Source of the DNA: Mycobacterium sp. GA-0227b
GTDB lineage: Bacteria > Actinomycetota > Actinomycetes > Mycobacteriales > Mycobacteriaceae
DNA length: 64,000 bases
NCBI RefSeq assembly: GCF_001499855.1
Contig: NZ_LQIK01000023.1
Span: 62,001-126,000, forward strand
Direction of reading: 5' to 3'
Each line of letters starts with the position of its first letter. Position 1 is the first letter of the stretch. The notes below the pieces were generated by a model. That model did no database searches. It saw nothing but the letters and a program-made list of their open reading frames with translations, and was not told the DNA's origin. Made by a program: the position numbers and the translations under genes. Shown piece after piece: positions 1-10,629 of the stretch.

Positions 1-3000
1 GTGCCCCTGCAGACCAGTGCGCCGGTCGGACAACTCCGGCCCGTCGCCGCCGAAACCGAGCCCGTCGTGATCGCCTCGAGCGTCGACCTCCTCGACGACG
101 CCGTCGAGGTGATGCTCACCGGCCACCTCCCGCAGCGACTGATGGTGTTCGACTATCACGCACAGCTCGATGACCACCGCGACGCACTTGCGGCCGCGCG
201 ATCGCGGTTGGCCGAAACCGACGTCGTGGTCGAGACGTTGGTCGACACGCTCGCTCGCGGCCGGGCACTGCCGACTCCGACTCCGTTCGACTTCGGCGAC
301 GACGACCTCGCGCTGCTGATCTACACCTCGGGCAGCACAGGAACGCCGAAGGGCGCGATGTACCCGGCCAAGATGGTGGCGGGCTCCTGGCGTCGGTCGA
401 GCATGGCCACGTGGGGGGCCGGAGAAGCGCTTCCGTCGATCACGTTGAACTTCATGCCGATGAGTCACATGATGGGCCGCGGCATCCTGTACGCGACGTT
501 GGGCGCCGGCGGCATCGGTTATTTCGTTGCCAGGAGCGATCTTTCGACGTTGTTGGATGACCTCGCGTTGGTGCGGCCCACCCAATTGAACTTCGTTCCG
601 CGGGTCTGGGACATGATCTTTCAACAGTTTCAAAGCGAGGTCGACCGCCAAAGCGCCGCCGGCGTCGGCCGCGGTGCCGCCGAGACCGAAGTCCTGGCCG
701 ATCTACGCCAGAACCTGCTCGGCGGCCGGTTCGTTTCCGCGATGACGGGCTCCGCGCCGATCTCGGCGGAGATGACGGCGTTCGTCGAATCGCTGCTCGA
801 CTTGCACCTGACCGACGGTTACGGATCGACCGAAGCCGGCGCGGTTTTCGTCGACGGGCAGGTGGCCCGGCCGCCGGTCATCGACTACAAGCTCGCCGAT
901 GTCCCGGACCTCGGTTACTTCCGCACCGATCGGCCTTATCCGCGAGGCGAATTGCTGATCAAGTCCGAGACGATGTTCCCGGGCTACTACAAGCGCCCGG
1001 AGACCACTGCGGAGGTGTTCGACGCCGACGGGTACTACCGGACCGGTGATGTCGTCGCGGAATTGGGCCCGGACCGCCTGACCTATCTCGACCGGCGCAA
1101 CAACGTGCTCAAACTGTCGCAGGGCGAGTTCGTCACGGTGTCCAAACTCGAAGCGGCGTTCGGCACCAGCCCGCTTGTTCGCCAGATCTTCGTCTACGGC
1201 AACAGCGCTCGCTCGTACCTGCTCGCGGTGATCGTGCCGACCGAGGATGCGCTCGCCCGCCACAGCGACGACTCGCTGAAGAGTGCGATCACCGAATCCC
1301 TGCAGGACGTGGCCCGGACCGCGGGACTGCAGTCCTATGAGATCCCGCGCGACTTCATCGTGGAGACAACGTCGTTCACGCTCGAGAACGGTCTGCTGAC
1401 CGGTATTCGCAAGCTCGCGCGCCCGAAGCTGAAGGAGCGCTACGGCGAGCGGCTCGAACAGCTCTACAGCCAGCTGGCCGACACCCAGGCCAGCGAATTG
1501 CGCGACCTGCGCCTTCATGGCGCCGACCGACCCGTCATCGAGACGGTCAGCCGCGCCGCAGGTGCGCTCCTCGGCGCCGCGGCAGCCGACGTGCAACCCG
1601 ATGCGCATTTCACCGACCTGGGCGGTGATTCGCTGTCGGCGTTGACCTTCGGCAATCTGCTGACCGAGATCTACGACATCGACGTGCCGGTCGGCGTCAT
1701 CGTCAGCCCTGCGAACGACCTGACGGCGCTGGCGAACTACGTCGAGGCGGCCCGGCGCGGCTCCGTGCGCCCGACGTTCGCATCGGTGCACGGCCGCGAC
1801 ACCGTCGAAGCCCGCGCCGGCGACCTCACGCTGGACAAGTTCGTCGACGCGGAGACGCTCGCGGCGGCACCGTCGTTGCCGGGTCCGGCCTCCGAGGTGC
1901 GCACGGTGCTGCTGACCGGCGCGACGGGTTTCCTCGGCCGGTATCTGGCCCTCGAATGGCTCGAGCGGATGGAGCTGGTCGACGGCAAGGTCATCTGCCT
2001 GGTTCGGGCCAAGGACGACGCGTCGGCACGCGCACGGTTGGACGACACGTTCGACTCGGGTGATCCCGAATTACTCCGTCACTACCGTGAATTGGCCGTC
2101 GAGCACCTCGAGGTCGTCGCCGGCGACAAGGGCGAGGCCGACCTCGGCCTGGATCGGCACACCTGGCAGCGGCTGGCCGACACCGTCGACCTGATCGTCG
2201 ACCCGGCCGCGTTGGTCAACCACGTGCTGCCCTACCGCCAACTGTTCGGCCCCAACGTCGTCGGAACCGCCGAGCTCATCCGGCTGGCGCTCACCACGAA
2301 GATCAAGCCGTTCGTCTACGTCTCGACGATCGGAGTGGGCGCGGGCGTCCCGCCCGGCCAGTTCACCGAGGACGGCGACATCCGGGTGATCAGCGCGACG
2401 CGCAAGGTCGACGACAACCCCACCACCGGATACGCCAACGGCTACTCCAACAGCAAGTGGGCAGGCGAGGTACTGCTGCGCGAGGCACACGATCTCAGCG
2501 GGCTGCCGGTGTCGGTGTTCCGCTGCGACATGATCCTCGCCGACACCACCTACGCGGGCCAGCTCAACCTGCCCGACATGTTCACCCGGTTGGTTCTCAG
2601 CCTGGTTGCGACCGGCATCGCGCCGTTCTCGTTCTACGAGGTCGACGGCGATGGGAACCGGCAGCGGGCGCACTACGACGGGCTGCCGGTCGAGTTCATC
2701 GCCGAGGCCATCTCGACGCTGGGCGAGCAGGTGGGCCATGCACCCGGTGCGGCGTTCGAGACCTATCACGTGATGAACCCCTACGACGACGGTCTCGGGC
2801 TCGACGAGTTCGTCGACTGGCTCATCGACGCGGGATATCGGATCGAACGCGTCGGTGACTACGCCACCTGGCTGCACCGGTTCGACACCGCGATTCGCGC
2901 GTTGCCGGAACGGCAACGTCAGGCGTCGCTGCTTCCGCTGCTGCACAACTATCAGCGGCCGGAAACGCCGATTCGGGGATCGATCGCGCCGACCGAGCGC

Positions 3001-3114
3001 TTCCGGACGGCGGTACAGGACGCGAAGATCGGCCCCGACAAGGACATTCCGCACGTGACCCGCGACGTCATCGTCAAGTACGTCACCGATCTGCAGTTGC
3101 TGGGGCTGGTGTAG
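1..3114 (+). CDS. car: Carboxylic acid reductase (CAR/FadD9-type), 5' end outside window
   Basis: This enzyme reduces carboxylic acids to aldehydes with ATP and NADPH. In the visible 1037 residues an adenylation domain carries [11 protein letters not shown] at 108-118. A carrier domain follows with DLGGDSL; Ser544 is the phosphopantetheine site. The C-terminal reductase domain has the NADPH loop TGATGFLG (639-646) and a YxxxK pair at Tyr815/Lys819. Family members have about 1170 residues, so roughly 130 N-terminal residues lie left of the window and the GTG at base 1 is probably an internal Val codon. It needs a phosphopantetheinyl transferase encoded elsewhere. The next gene converges on it. 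Confidence 0.93.
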   Translation: MPLQTSAPVGQLRPVAAETEPVVIASSVDLLDDAVEVMLTGHLPQRLMVFDYHAQLDDHRDALAAARSRLAETDVVVETLVDTLARGRALPTPTPFDFGDDDLALLIYTSGSTGTPKGAMYPAKMVAGSWRRSSMATWGAGEALPSITLNFMPMSHMMGRGILYATLGAGGIGYFVARSDLSTLLDDLALVRPTQLNFVPRVWDMIFQQFQSEVDRQSAAGVGRGAAETEVLADLRQNLLGGRFVSAMTGSAPISAEMTAFVESLLDLHLTDGYGSTEAGAVFVDGQVARPPVIDYKLADVPDLGYFRTDRPYPRGELLIKSETMFPGYYKRPETTAEVFDADGYYRTGDVVAELGPDRLTYLDRRNNVLKLSQGEFVTVSKLEAAFGTSPLVRQIFVYGNSARSYLLAVIVPTEDALARHSDDSLKSAITESLQDVARTAGLQSYEIPRDFIVETTSFTLENGLLTGIRKLARPKLKERYGERLEQLYSQLADTQASELRDLRLHGADRPVIETVSRAAGALLGAAAADVQPDAHFTDLGGDSLSALTFGNLLTEIYDIDVPVGVIVSPANDLTALANYVEAARRGSVRPTFASVHGRDTVEARAGDLTLDKFVDAETLAAAPSLPGPASEVRTVLLTGATGFLGRYLALEWLERMELVDGKVICLVRAKDDASARARLDDTFDSGDPELLRHYRELAVEHLEVVAGDKGEADLGLDRHTWQRLADTVDLIVDPAALVNHVLPYRQLFGPNVVGTAELIRLALTTKIKPFVYVSTIGVGAGVPPGQFTEDGDIRVISATRKVDDNPTTGYANGYSNSKWAGEVLLREAHDLSGLPVSVFRCDMILADTTYAGQLNLPDMFTRLVLSLVATGIAPFSFYEVDGDGNRQRAHYDGLPVEFIAEAISTLGEQVGHAPGAAFETYHVMNPYDDGLGLDEFVDWLIDAGYRIERVGDYATWLHRFDTAIRALPERQRQASLLPLLHNYQRPETPIRGSIAPTERFRTAVQDAKIGPDKDIPHVTRDVIVKYVTDLQLLGLV

Positions 3115-3131
3115 ACCGCTCGCCGAGCGTG

Positions 3132-3148
3132 CGGCGCCTTACGCGCCG
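3132..3148. terminator. Possible bidirectional hairpin between converging genes
   Basis: CGGCGC and GCGCCG pair around a 5-base loop just after the reductase stop. The hairpin overlaps the last codons of the opposing membrane-protein gene. There is no U-tract, which is common for mycobacterial terminators. The stem is short, so this is tentative. Confidence 0.3.
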
Positions 3149-3777
3149 ACACTTTCCACGTGCACGACCGGCGGTATCGCCAGCATCAACAGCCCGGTCA
3201 ACGCAATCCACGCGATCACGCTGTACGCGGCCGGCAGGCCGATCCAGGTGTGCAGCAACGCCGGCACGCCCAGCACCGCCAGCGCCGCCGACCACTTCGG
3301 CAGCACGCCAGTGCGCCAGACGATGTATGCGGTGGCGAATATCAGTGCCGCAGAACCGATATGGCTGTAGTGGTACAGCCACACCGCCAGGTCGAGGAAC
3401 GGTTGGGAGTAGGCCGTCACGGTCATGTCGTCGAACCGCACGATGGCGGCTGGCACGGCGACCTCGGCGGCCAGTCCGGCAGCGGTCACGGACAGGAATA
3501 CCGCCCCGCCGAGCGCGGCGGTGTACACCGCGCCCGTTGGCCCGGCGGCCGACCGCAGGATCGCCACGAGCACGCCGAGGAACAGCAGACCGAACAGGAG
3601 ATGCAGCAACGGCAGCGTGCCGTTGACGGTGAGAAACGTTGGGGCGCCGTCGAAATAGGCCTGGACACCGTTGGCGTCTTTCGGCGTCTCCGGAGACCCC
3701 GCCACATACGCCGGCACCACGACGCCTGCGGAGGCAACGCCGAGTATTCCGCCGAGCCTGATCGTGCCGCTTCCCAT
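3139..3777 (-). CDS. Polytopic membrane protein, unknown function
   Basis: The 212-residue product has about six hydrophobic stretches joined by short loops, and a conspicuous loop around residues 28-50 (SPETPKDANGVQAYFDGAP) that is probably exposed. I see no catalytic or transport motif that names a family. The ATG at 3777 is chosen because the longer reading upstream runs into ruvB and is Arg-rich shadow sequence. It lies 11 bases downstream of ruvB on the same strand, so it may be the last gene of the ruvCAB transcript. Function is not inferred. Confidence 0.7.
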   Translation of the reverse strand: MGSGTIRLGGILGVASAGVVVPAYVAGSPETPKDANGVQAYFDGAPTFLTVNGTLPLLHLLFGLLFLGVLVAILRSAAGPTGAVYTAALGGAVFLSVTAAGLAAEVAVPAAIVRFDDMTVTAYSQPFLDLAVWLYHYSHIGSAALIFATAYIVWRTGVLPKWSAALAVLGVPALLHTWIGLPAAYSVIAWIALTGLLMLAIPPVVHVESVGA

Positions 3778-3788
3778 CGCCGTCCTCC

Positions 3789-4853
3789 TCAGTCGAACAG
3801 GCCGACCTGCCCGAGACCGCCGACACCGCTCGGCGGCGTCATGCCGAGATGCGTCCACGCCTGCGCGGTGGCGACGCGACCGCGGGGGGTGCGTGCGAGC
3901 ATCCCGGCCCGCACCAGGAAGGGCTCGCACACCTCCTCGACGGTGGTCGCCTCTTCGCCGACCGCGACCGCCAGCGTCGAGACGCCGACGGGCCCGCCGC
4001 CGAAACTGCGTATCAGCGCGGACAGTACGGCTCGGTCGAGGCGGTCCAGCCCGAGTTCGTCGACGTCGTAGACCTCCAGCGCCGCCTTGGCGATATCGCG
4101 GGTGATCACCCCGTCCGCGCGCACCTCCGCGTAGTCGCGGACTCGGCGCAGAAGTCGGTTCGCGATGCGCGGTGTGCCGCGCGAACGACGTGCGATCTCG
4201 GCCCCCGCATCAGCACCCAACTCGATGCCGAGGATCCCCGCCGAGCGCGCCAGCACCCGCTCGAGTTCGGCGGGTTCGTAGAAGTCCATATGAGCGGTGA
4301 AACCGAAACGATCCCGCAGCGGACCCGTCAGCGCACCGGACCGGGTGGTCGCCCCGACGAGCGTGAACGGCGCGACCTCGAGCGGAATCGACGTGGCCCC
4401 GGGGCCTTTCCCGACGACGACGTCGACCCGGAAGTCCTCCATCGCGAGGTAGAGCATCTCCTCGGCAGGCCGGGCGATGCGGTGGATCTCGTCGATGAAC
4501 AGCACATCGTGCTCGACGAGGTTCGACAGCATCGCCGCCAGGTCGCCGGCGCGCTCCAACGCCGGACCGGAGGTGACCCGCAGCGACGACCCTAGTTCGG
4601 CGGCGATGATCATCGCCAGCGAGGTCTTCCCGAGGCCCGGCGGGCCCGACAACAGGATGTGATCCGGTGTGCCGCCGCGGTTCTTGGCGCCCTCGATGAC
4701 CAACTGCAGCTGCTCCCGGACCCGGGGCTGGCCGATGAACTCCCCCAGCGACCGCGGCCGCAGGCTGGCGTCGATGTCGCCCTCACCGACGGTCAGCGCC
4801 GGGGAGACCTCACGGTCCTCGGACTCGGCGTCGTCGTCGGTGAACCGGCTCAT
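3789..4853 (-). CDS. ruvB: Holliday junction branch migration ATPase RuvB
   Basis: RuvB is the hexameric AAA+ motor that drives branch migration of RuvA-bound Holliday junctions in recombinational repair. The 354-residue protein has the Walker A motif GPPGLGKT at 70-77, Walker B FIDEIHR at about 119-125, the ATT/R sensor region, and a C-terminal winged helix containing [11 protein letters not shown]. Length is normal for the family. Its ATG overlaps the ruvA stop by 4 bases, so translation is coupled in the order ruvC-ruvA-ruvB. Confidence 0.97.
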   Translation of the reverse strand: MSRFTDDDAESEDREVSPALTVGEGDIDASLRPRSLGEFIGQPRVREQLQLVIEGAKNRGGTPDHILLSGPPGLGKTSLAMIIAAELGSSLRVTSGPALERAGDLAAMLSNLVEHDVLFIDEIHRIARPAEEMLYLAMEDFRVDVVVGKGPGATSIPLEVAPFTLVGATTRSGALTGPLRDRFGFTAHMDFYEPAELERVLARSAGILGIELGADAGAEIARRSRGTPRIANRLLRRVRDYAEVRADGVITRDIAKAALEVYDVDELGLDRLDRAVLSALIRSFGGGPVGVSTLAVAVGEEATTVEEVCEPFLVRAGMLARTPRGRVATAQAWTHLGMTPPSGVGGLGQVGLFD

Positions 4854-5437
4854 TTGTTCCCCAGCATGGACAACGCCGCCCGCAATGCAGTCGACTGAGA
4901 GGCTTCGGGCTCGTTGGCCAACACCTTGTCGGTGGCCTCTTCGGCCTGCTTGGCCGCAAATCCAAGTCCGACAAGCGCTTCGACCACCGGACCGCGCACC
5001 GAATGCCCGTTCACCGTGGTGGCGCCCGACGGTGTACTCATGCCGACCTTGTCACGCAGGCTCAGCGCCATGAATTCGGCGGTCTTCTTGCCCACCTTGG
5101 GGATCCGGGTCAGCGCGGTGATGTCGCCGTCACCGATGGCCTGGCGAAGGGTGGGGCCGTCGTACATCGCCAGCGCCCCGAGCGCGATGCTCGGCCCGAT
5201 GCCGGAAACCCCGAGCAGTGTGAGGAACAGGTCGCGCGCGTCGGCATCGGCGAAGCCGTACAGCGTCTGGGAGTCTTCGCGCACGATCATCGCGGTGATC
5301 AGGCGGGCCTCGGTGCCGCGCCTCAGCGTGGCCAGTGTCGACGGGGTCGCCATCACCTTGTAGCCCACCCCGGCCGCTTCGATCACGACGTGGTCGAGTG
5401 CGATGTCGAGAACCTCACCGCGGATGGATGCGATCAT
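4850..5437 (-). CDS. ruvA: Holliday junction DNA-binding protein RuvA
   Basis: RuvA is the tetrameric junction-binding subunit that loads RuvB. The 195-residue protein begins [28 protein letters not shown], read as an OB-fold domain. Helix-hairpin-helix segments follow ([16 protein letters not shown] and [15 protein letters not shown]). A flexible linker at about 130-145 leads to the C-terminal RuvB-binding domain. The ATG at 5437 matches the canonical RuvA N-terminus and overlaps ruvC by 4 bases; a longer upstream reading lacks family similarity. Confidence 0.96.
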   Translation of the reverse strand: MIASIRGEVLDIALDHVVIEAAGVGYKVMATPSTLATLRRGTEARLITAMIVREDSQTLYGFADADARDLFLTLLGVSGIGPSIALGALAMYDGPTLRQAIGDGDITALTRIPKVGKKTAEFMALSLRDKVGMSTPSGATTVNGHSVRGPVVEALVGLGFAAKQAEEATDKVLANEPEASQSTALRAALSMLGNK

Positions 5438-6000
5438 CGTGCCGCCTTCGCTTTCGCCTTGAGCGTCGCCTTGTACTTGCGTTGTTGTTCGGCGGCGAGA
5501 GCCTCTGCCGCCGCCATCCGGGCGATCATCGGTGCCCGCCAGCAATGACAGATCGCCAGCGCCAACGCATCGGCGGCGTCTGCCGGTGTCGGTTTGGTCT
5601 GTAGCGCAAGGATTCTGGTCACCATAGCGGTGACCTGGGCCTTGTCGGCGTTGCCGTTGCCGGTGACCGCCGCCTTGACCTCGCTCGGTGTGTGGAAATG
5701 CACGTCGATGTCGCGCCTGGCAGCGGCGAGTGCGATGACGCCGCCGGCTTGCGCGGTGCCCATCACGGTCGAGACGTTCTGCTGGGAGAACACTCGCTCG
5801 ATCGCGATCACGTCGGGTTTGTGCGTGTCCATCCAGTACTCGACGGTGTCGCTGATCACCAGCAGCCGCCGATGCAGCGGATCCCCGGACGGAGTCCGTA
5901 CCACGTCGACGTCCAACGCGATGACCTGCCGGCCCTTGCCGCCCTCGATGACGGACAGCCCGCAGCGCGTCAACCCGGGGTCGACTCCCATCACCCGCAC
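5434..6000 (-). CDS. ruvC: Holliday junction resolvase RuvC
   Basis: RuvC is the endonuclease that cuts Holliday junctions in the RuvABC resolvasome. The 188-residue protein starts [14 protein letters not shown] with catalytic Asp7; IERVFSQ supplies a second acidic residue, and the C-terminal [13 protein letters not shown] supplies the final acidic positions. I chose the GTG at 6000, preceded by AGAAGGG at good spacing. An in-frame GTG at 6021 would lie inside the LexA site. It is first gene of the ruvCAB operon. Confidence 0.95.
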   Translation of the reverse strand: MRVMGVDPGLTRCGLSVIEGGKGRQVIALDVDVVRTPSGDPLHRRLLVISDTVEYWMDTHKPDVIAIERVFSQQNVSTVMGTAQAGGVIALAAARRDIDVHFHTPSEVKAAVTGNGNADKAQVTAMVTRILALQTKPTPADAADALALAICHCWRAPMIARMAAAEALAAEQQRKYKATLKAKAKAAR

Positions 6001-6013
6001 GCCATGCCCTTCT

Positions 6014-6029
6014 GTGAACACTTGTTCGA
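6014..6029. promoter_or_regulatory. LexA (SOS) box upstream of ruvC
   Basis: Read towards ruvC the site is TCGAAC-AAGT-GTTCAC, against the mycobacterial LexA consensus TCGAAC-N4-GTTCGA: the left half is perfect and two positions of the right half differ. It lies 14-29 bases before the ruvC GTG. DNA-damage induction of ruvCAB through LexA is established in related mycobacteria. Confidence 0.85.
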
Positions 6030-6128
6030 GAGCTTAGCCGCCCGGGAGGACGACGCCCGGTAGGGACACGCCCTCGCCGATCGTGATGTGACGGCGGGCG
6101 GCCCCGCCGCTACCGTCGCGGAGAGACC

Positions 6129-7391
6129 GTGTCCCCGATTCGTGGAGTTGAGCTCATCCCCATGCCGGACGAGACCGAACTGCAGACCGCAAGCAACATC
6201 GCCGTCACCTTGGCCTGGGCGGCCGGAGCAATTGCCGCCGTATACGTCTTCGGGGTGGTGTTGACCTGGCTGATGGCGCGGATCAGTCGCCGCAGCGGTC
6301 TGATCAAGGACATCGAGGTGCTCACCCGCAAGCCCGTGCGCCTGCTGCTGATGGTGCTCGCGGCGACGATCGCGGTCCGACGGACCTCCGACACCGCCGA
6401 CTCGTGGCGCGGATGGGTGGATCACTGGTTGCTGATCCTGCTGATCGCCTCCATCACTTGGCTGCTCACCGGTCTGGTCCGCGTCGCCGAACAGCGCATG
6501 ATCGCCCGCTACGGCGGCGGCGGTGAGGAGATCTCGGACGCCGACCGGCTCTGGCGTCGAGTCCGGACACAGGTCACGGTGCTGCGCAGGCTCGCGATCG
6601 CCATCGTCGTCATCCTCGGCGGCGCCGCGATCCTGATGACCTTCCCGTCGTTCTCCGACATCGGCACCACGGTGTTCGCCTCAGCGGGGGTGTTGTCGGT
6701 GGTCGCCGGCCTGGCTGCACAGACGTCGCTGGGCGCGGTGTTCGCCGGTATGCAGATCGCGTTCTCCGGCGCAATCCGCGTCGGCGACATCGTGCAGCTC
6801 GAGAACGGCCAGTGGTGGGGCCGCATCGAGGAGATCACGCTGACCTACGTCGTCGTACGAATCTGGGACGAACGCCGGCTGGTCCTGCCGTCCACCTACT
6901 TCACCACCGAGCCGTTCGAGAACTGGACCCGCAGCGCCACCGAGATCATGGGCGCCGTGGAGTTCGACGTGGATTTCAACGTCCCGTTCAACGACATGCG
7001 CGCCGAGTTGGACCGCCTACTCGCCGAGAGTGACCTCTGGGACGGCCGGCGCGGCGTGTTGCAGGTGACCGACGCGGTCGGCGGTGTGGTGCGAGTGCGG
7101 ATCGTCGTCAGCGCGCACAACGCGGGCGCGCTGTTCGACCTTCAGTGCGCGGTGCGCGAAGGGCTGGTCGACTGGGTCCAGCGCACCGGCGGCGTGGTGC
7201 CCATCCAGCGCATCGAACCCGCGGCGCCCGCCCCGGAAGCGCAGACCGACCGCGAAGTCGCCGGCGAGACCAAGCGCGTCGCGGCGGGAATGTTCTCCGG
7301 CAGTCCCGAAGCCGAGGAACGCGCCAAGGCGTTCGATCACACCATCGAGTGCGAGGACGACGAGCTCGTGCGGTCCAACGGCAGCCGCTGA
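6129..7391 (+). CDS. MscS-family mechanosensitive channel
   Basis: Predicted small-conductance mechanosensitive ion channel that relieves osmotic pressure at the cytoplasmic membrane. The 420-residue product has N-terminal transmembrane helices near 25-48, 78-92 and 105-125. A further pair precedes the MscS-type pore and beta-domain region around FASAGVLSVVAGLAAQTSLGAVFAGMQIAFSGAIRVGDIVQL. The acidic C-terminal tail (about 350-420) is longer than in E. coli MscS. The GTG at 6129 has GGAGAG at usable spacing; an ATG at 6162 is the alternative. It diverges from ruvC. Confidence 0.85.
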   Translation: MSPIRGVELIPMPDETELQTASNIAVTLAWAAGAIAAVYVFGVVLTWLMARISRRSGLIKDIEVLTRKPVRLLLMVLAATIAVRRTSDTADSWRGWVDHWLLILLIASITWLLTGLVRVAEQRMIARYGGGGEEISDADRLWRRVRTQVTVLRRLAIAIVVILGGAAILMTFPSFSDIGTTVFASAGVLSVVAGLAAQTSLGAVFAGMQIAFSGAIRVGDIVQLENGQWWGRIEEITLTYVVVRIWDERRLVLPSTYFTTEPFENWTRSATEIMGAVEFDVDFNVPFNDMRAELDRLLAESDLWDGRRGVLQVTDAVGGVVRVRIVVSAHNAGALFDLQCAVREGLVDWVQRTGGVVPIQRIEPAAPAPEAQTDREVAGETKRVAAGMFSGSPEAEERAKAFDHTIECEDDELVRSNGSR

Positions 7392-7409
7392 GGCTGGACT
7401 GTCCGACCT

Positions 7410-8168
7410 CTAGTCGTCGTTGTCGAGTTCGGCCGCGACCTCGTCGGGGATGTCGATGTTGGTGTAGACGTCCTGGACGTCGTCGAGATCCTCGAGCGCG
7501 TCGACCAGCTTCATGATCTTGCGCGCACCGTCGACGTCCAGCGGCACGCTGACCGACGGCTCAAAACCGGCCTCGGCCGACTCGTAGTCGATGCCGGCGT
7601 CCTGCAGAGCGGTGCGCACCGCGACGAGATCACTTGGCTCGCAGAGGATCTCGAAAGAGTCGCCGAGATCGTTGACGTCTTCGGCCCCGGCTTCGAGCAC
7701 TGCCATCAGCACATCGTCCTCGGTGAGGCCGTTCTTCTCCAGCGTGATGACGCCCTTGCGGGAGAACAGGTAGGACACCGATCCGGGGTCGGCCATGTTG
7801 CCGCCGTTGCGGGTCATCGCGACGCGGACCTCTCCGGCCGCTCGATTGCGGTTGTCGGTGAGGCATTCGATCAGCACCGCGACGCCGTTGGGGCCGTAGC
7901 CCTCATAAGTGATGTTCTGGTATTCGGCGCCGCCGGCTTCCTCGCCGCTGCCGCGCTTGCGGGCCCTTTCGATGTTGTCGTTGGGCACCGACGACTTCTT
8001 GGCCTTCTGGATCGCGTCGTACAGCGTGGGGTTACCCGCCGGGTCGCCGCCGCCCACGCGGGCCGCGACCTCGACGTTTTTGATCAATTTGGCGAACATC
8101 TTGCCGCGGCGGGCATCGATGACGGCTTTCTTGTGCTTGGTGGTGGCCCACTTGGAATGGCCGCTCAT
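7410..8168 (-). CDS. yebC: YebC/PmpR-family regulatory protein
   Basis: The 252-residue protein opens with the hallmark [15 protein letters not shown] and contains [20 protein letters not shown], both typical of the YebC/TACO1 family. Members have been described as transcription regulators and, more recently, as ribosome-associated factors helping translation of difficult motifs; sequence alone does not decide between these. Length is normal. In M. tuberculosis the gene sits near pdxT and ruvC, as here. The C-terminus is strongly acidic. Confidence 0.92.
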   Translation of the reverse strand: MSGHSKWATTKHKKAVIDARRGKMFAKLIKNVEVAARVGGGDPAGNPTLYDAIQKAKKSSVPNDNIERARKRGSGEEAGGAEYQNITYEGYGPNGVAVLIECLTDNRNRAAGEVRVAMTRNGGNMADPGSVSYLFSRKGVITLEKNGLTEDDVLMAVLEAGAEDVNDLGDSFEILCEPSDLVAVRTALQDAGIDYESAEAGFEPSVSVPLDVDGARKIMKLVDALEDLDDVQDVYTNIDIPDEVAAELDNDD

Positions 8169-8252
8169 GCAGGTAGTACCTCTCCGTGCGCTGTTGGTGC
8201 GCCAAGTTCGTGTGCAGAGTCCGCCCGACGAGTCTACGTGGACGTTTGCGCC

Positions 8253-8687
8253 CTACCGAACAGCGTCGGGCGACGTCAGCGCGACGACACGGTAGTCCAC
8301 CGCGGCCGGCCAACCCAGGTGACCCTGAACGTGCAATTGGAGCCACGTCGGGGCGCCCGACGGGTCGTCGGTGAACGTCGCCGCGGCGTCGACGATCACG
8401 CCCGTCTCCCCGGCGGCCCGCAGGACAACCGAGACAGACAGGGTCGGACTGCCCAGCGTGGCCCGGTCGTACGCGAGGCTGTCCGGAATGAAAAACGACA
8501 CCGAGAAGTTCGGCGTGCGGATGCCCTTCGGTGTGTTCGCCGGTCGGCGCAGCACGAGGCCCGACACGATGGGCTTGCCGTCGAACCAGGCGGTTCCGAC
8601 GTATTCTGTGCGCCGCACATCGCCGCCGCTCGCGAGCCGCACGATCGTGTCGATGCGCGGCTGCGGCTCCACTTCGACCATCGCCAT
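8253..8687 (-). CDS. Conserved hypothetical protein, 144 residues
   Basis: I do not recognise a named family. The product is soluble and beta-rich, with no signal peptide or membrane segment. Notable segments are TEYVGTAWFDGKPIVSGLVL, NFSVSFFIPDSLAYDRATLG, and a Trp-containing C-terminal half. Length and GC bias look normal for a real gene. Its start faces the acyl-CoA dehydrogenase across an 82-base intergenic region holding a perfect palindrome, so the regulator of that site may control both genes. Confidence 0.65.
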   Translation of the reverse strand: MAMVEVEPQPRIDTIVRLASGGDVRRTEYVGTAWFDGKPIVSGLVLRRPANTPKGIRTPNFSVSFFIPDSLAYDRATLGSPTLSVSVVLRAAGETGVIVDAAATFTDDPSGAPTWLQLHVQGHLGWPAAVDYRVVALTSPDAVR

Positions 8688-8740
8688 GTGAGTTCCCGGG
8701 ACTCAGCAGTGCTGTTACCTCGGACACAGTACTTCGCAGC

Positions 8741-8762
8741 TATCTTACTCCGGAGTAAGATA
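8741..8762. promoter_or_regulatory. Perfect 22-bp palindromic operator
   Basis: The left arm TATCTTACTCC is followed directly by its exact reverse complement. It ends 7 bases before the acyl-CoA dehydrogenase ATG, in the region shared with the divergent hypothetical gene. The arm also contains TATCTT, a plausible -10 element, so a bound repressor would block RNA polymerase. Its size and symmetry fit a TetR-family dimer, as is usual for mycobacterial lipid-degradation genes, but no regulator gene is adjacent. Confidence 0.75.
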
Positions 8763-8769
8763 TTGCTTC

Positions 8770-9981
8770 ATGTCCTTCTCGCTGGAGCTCTCGCCCGATC
8801 TCGTTCACATCCGGGACTGGGTGCACGATTTCGCCGCCGACGTCATCAGGCCCGCCGCCGCCGAGTGGGACGAACGCGAAGAGACGCCGTGGCCGATCAT
8901 TCAGGAGGCCGCGAAGGTCGGGTTGTACTCGATGGAGATGTTCGCCGAGCAGGCCGCCGAACCGTCCGGCCTCGGCATGCTGGTGGTCTTCGAGGAAATG
9001 TTCTGGGGCGACGCGGGCATCGCACTGTCCATCCTGGGCACCGGCCTCGCGGCGGCATCGTTGGCCGCCAACGGAACTCCCGAGCAGATGGCCGAATGGC
9101 TGCCGCAGATGTTCGGCACCGTCAACGAGCCGAAAGTGGCGTCGTTCTGTTCGTCCGAACCGGGCGCCGGTTCCGACGTCGGCGCCATCCTCACCCGCGC
9201 CCGCTACGACGAGGCCAAGGACGAGTGGGTGCTCAACGGTGTGAAGACCTGGGCCACCAACGGCGGAATCGCCGAGGTGCACATCGTGGTCGCCTCGGTG
9301 TATCCCGAACTCGGCACGCGCGGACAGGCGACGTTCATCATCCCGCCGAACACGCCCGGTTTCCGGCAGGGGCAGAAGTTCCTCAAGCACGGCATCCGCG
9401 CTTCGCACACCGCCGAGGTGGTACTCGAGGATGTGCGCATCCCCGGCGGGTTGATCGTCGGCGGCAGAGACAAGTTCGAGGAACGCATTGCGCGGGTGCG
9501 CGAGGGCAAGAAGGCCAAGGGGCAGGCGGCGCTGGCGACGTTCGAGCGCACGCGCCCCAGCGTCGGCGCGATGGCGGTCGGCGTGGCCCGCGCGGCCTAC
9601 GAGTACGCCCTCGACTACGCCCGCCAACGTGAGCAGTTCGGCCGCAAGATCGGCGAATTCCAGGCGATCGCATTCAAGTTGGCCGATATGAAGGCCCGCG
9701 TCGACGCCGCCCGGATGTTGGTGTGGCGTGCCGGATGGATGGCGCGCAACGGCAAGCCGTTCGACAACGCCGAAGGCTCGATGGCCAAGCTGGTCGCGAG
9801 CGAGACCGCGGTCTACGTCACCGACGAGGCGATCCAGATCCTCGGGGGCAACGGCTACACCCGCGAGTATCCGGTCGAACGGATGCACCGCGACGCCAAG
9901 ATCTTCACGATCTTCGAGGGCACCAGCGAGATTCAGCGCCTGGTGATCGGTCGCGCGGTCACCGGCCTGGAGATCCGCTAG
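8770..9981 (+). CDS. Acyl-CoA dehydrogenase (FadE family)
   Basis: FAD-dependent enzyme catalysing alpha-beta dehydrogenation of an acyl-CoA thioester. The 403-residue protein has the helical N-terminal domain, the flavin-binding [11 protein letters not shown] segment at about 136-146, and the C-terminal helical domain with [14 protein letters not shown]. The motif IFEGTSEIQ places the likely catalytic glutamate at 383. Chain length and the specific substrate cannot be read from sequence; mycobacteria carry dozens of fadE paralogues. It is a single gene, controlled presumably through the palindrome immediately upstream. Confidence 0.92.
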   Translation: MSFSLELSPDLVHIRDWVHDFAADVIRPAAAEWDEREETPWPIIQEAAKVGLYSMEMFAEQAAEPSGLGMLVVFEEMFWGDAGIALSILGTGLAAASLAANGTPEQMAEWLPQMFGTVNEPKVASFCSSEPGAGSDVGAILTRARYDEAKDEWVLNGVKTWATNGGIAEVHIVVASVYPELGTRGQATFIIPPNTPGFRQGQKFLKHGIRASHTAEVVLEDVRIPGGLIVGGRDKFEERIARVREGKKAKGQAALATFERTRPSVGAMAVGVARAAYEYALDYARQREQFGRKIGEFQAIAFKLADMKARVDAARMLVWRAGWMARNGKPFDNAEGSMAKLVASETAVYVTDEAIQILGGNGYTREYPVERMHRDAKIFTIFEGTSEIQRLVIGRAVTGLEIR

Positions 9982-9988
9982 CCCTCCG

Positions 9989-10041
9989 GCGATTTGTGGA
10001 GTGTTGGCGGCGCTCACCGCCGGTGCGGCTCCACAAATCGC
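9989..10041. terminator. Bidirectional terminator hairpin
   Basis: A perfect 13-base inverted repeat, GCGATTTGTGGAG and CTCCACAAATCGC, encloses a loop that itself contains GGCGG/CCGCC. It fills nearly all of the space between the converging acyl-CoA dehydrogenase and pdxT genes, so it probably ends both transcripts. Confidence 0.7.
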
Positions 10042-10044
10042 GTC

Positions 10045-10629
10045 TTAGAGCATGTCGACGAACAGCTTGTGGATGCGGCGGTCGCCGGTCATCTCCGGAT
10101 GAAAGGCCGTCGCCAGCCGCTTGCCCTGGCGCACCGCGACGATGTGCCCCGCCGCCTCGCCGAGCACCTCGACGCCGGGACCGACACGTTCCACCCACGG
10201 CGCCCGAATGAACACCGCGTGCACTCGGCCGTCGACGCCGCCGAGCTCGATGTCGTCCTCGAACGAATCAACTTGACGGCCAAACGCGTTGCGCCGCACC
10301 GTCATATCGATGCCCTTCAACGGTATGGCCTCCCGGCCGGGCGCCCCGGCGTCCAGGATCTCCGATGCGAGCAGGATCATGCCCGCGCACGATCCGTAGG
10401 CCGGCATCCCGTCGGCCAATCGCGACCGCAGCGGCTCCAGGAGGTCGAGTTCGCGCAGCAGGTGGCTCATCGCGGTGGACTCCCCGCCGGGGATCACCAG
10501 CGCGTCGACGGCCTCCAGTTCCCGCACCCGCCGCACGGTCGACGCCTCCGCGCCTGCTTCGCGCAGCGCGGCCACATGCTCGCGGGTGTCCCCCTGCAGC
10601 GCGAGCACGCCGACGTGTCGACCGCTCAC
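10045..10629 (-). CDS. pdxT: Pyridoxal 5'-phosphate synthase glutaminase subunit PdxT
   Basis: PdxT hydrolyses glutamine and passes ammonia to PdxS for pyridoxal phosphate formation. The 194-residue protein has GVLALQGD at the N-terminus, IPGGESTAM at about 46-54, the nucleophile in GSCAGM (Cys81), and the catalytic FHPE (His177, Glu179). The GTG at 10629 overlaps the tesB stop in a GTGA junction. PdxS is two genes upstream in the same run; tesB intervenes, as in M. tuberculosis. Confidence 0.95.
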   Translation of the reverse strand: MSGRHVGVLALQGDTREHVAALREAGAEASTVRRVRELEAVDALVIPGGESTAMSHLLRELDLLEPLRSRLADGMPAYGSCAGMILLASEILDAGAPGREAIPLKGIDMTVRRNAFGRQVDSFEDDIELGGVDGRVHAVFIRAPWVERVGPGVEVLGEAAGHIVAVRQGKRLATAFHPEMTGDRRIHKLFVDML

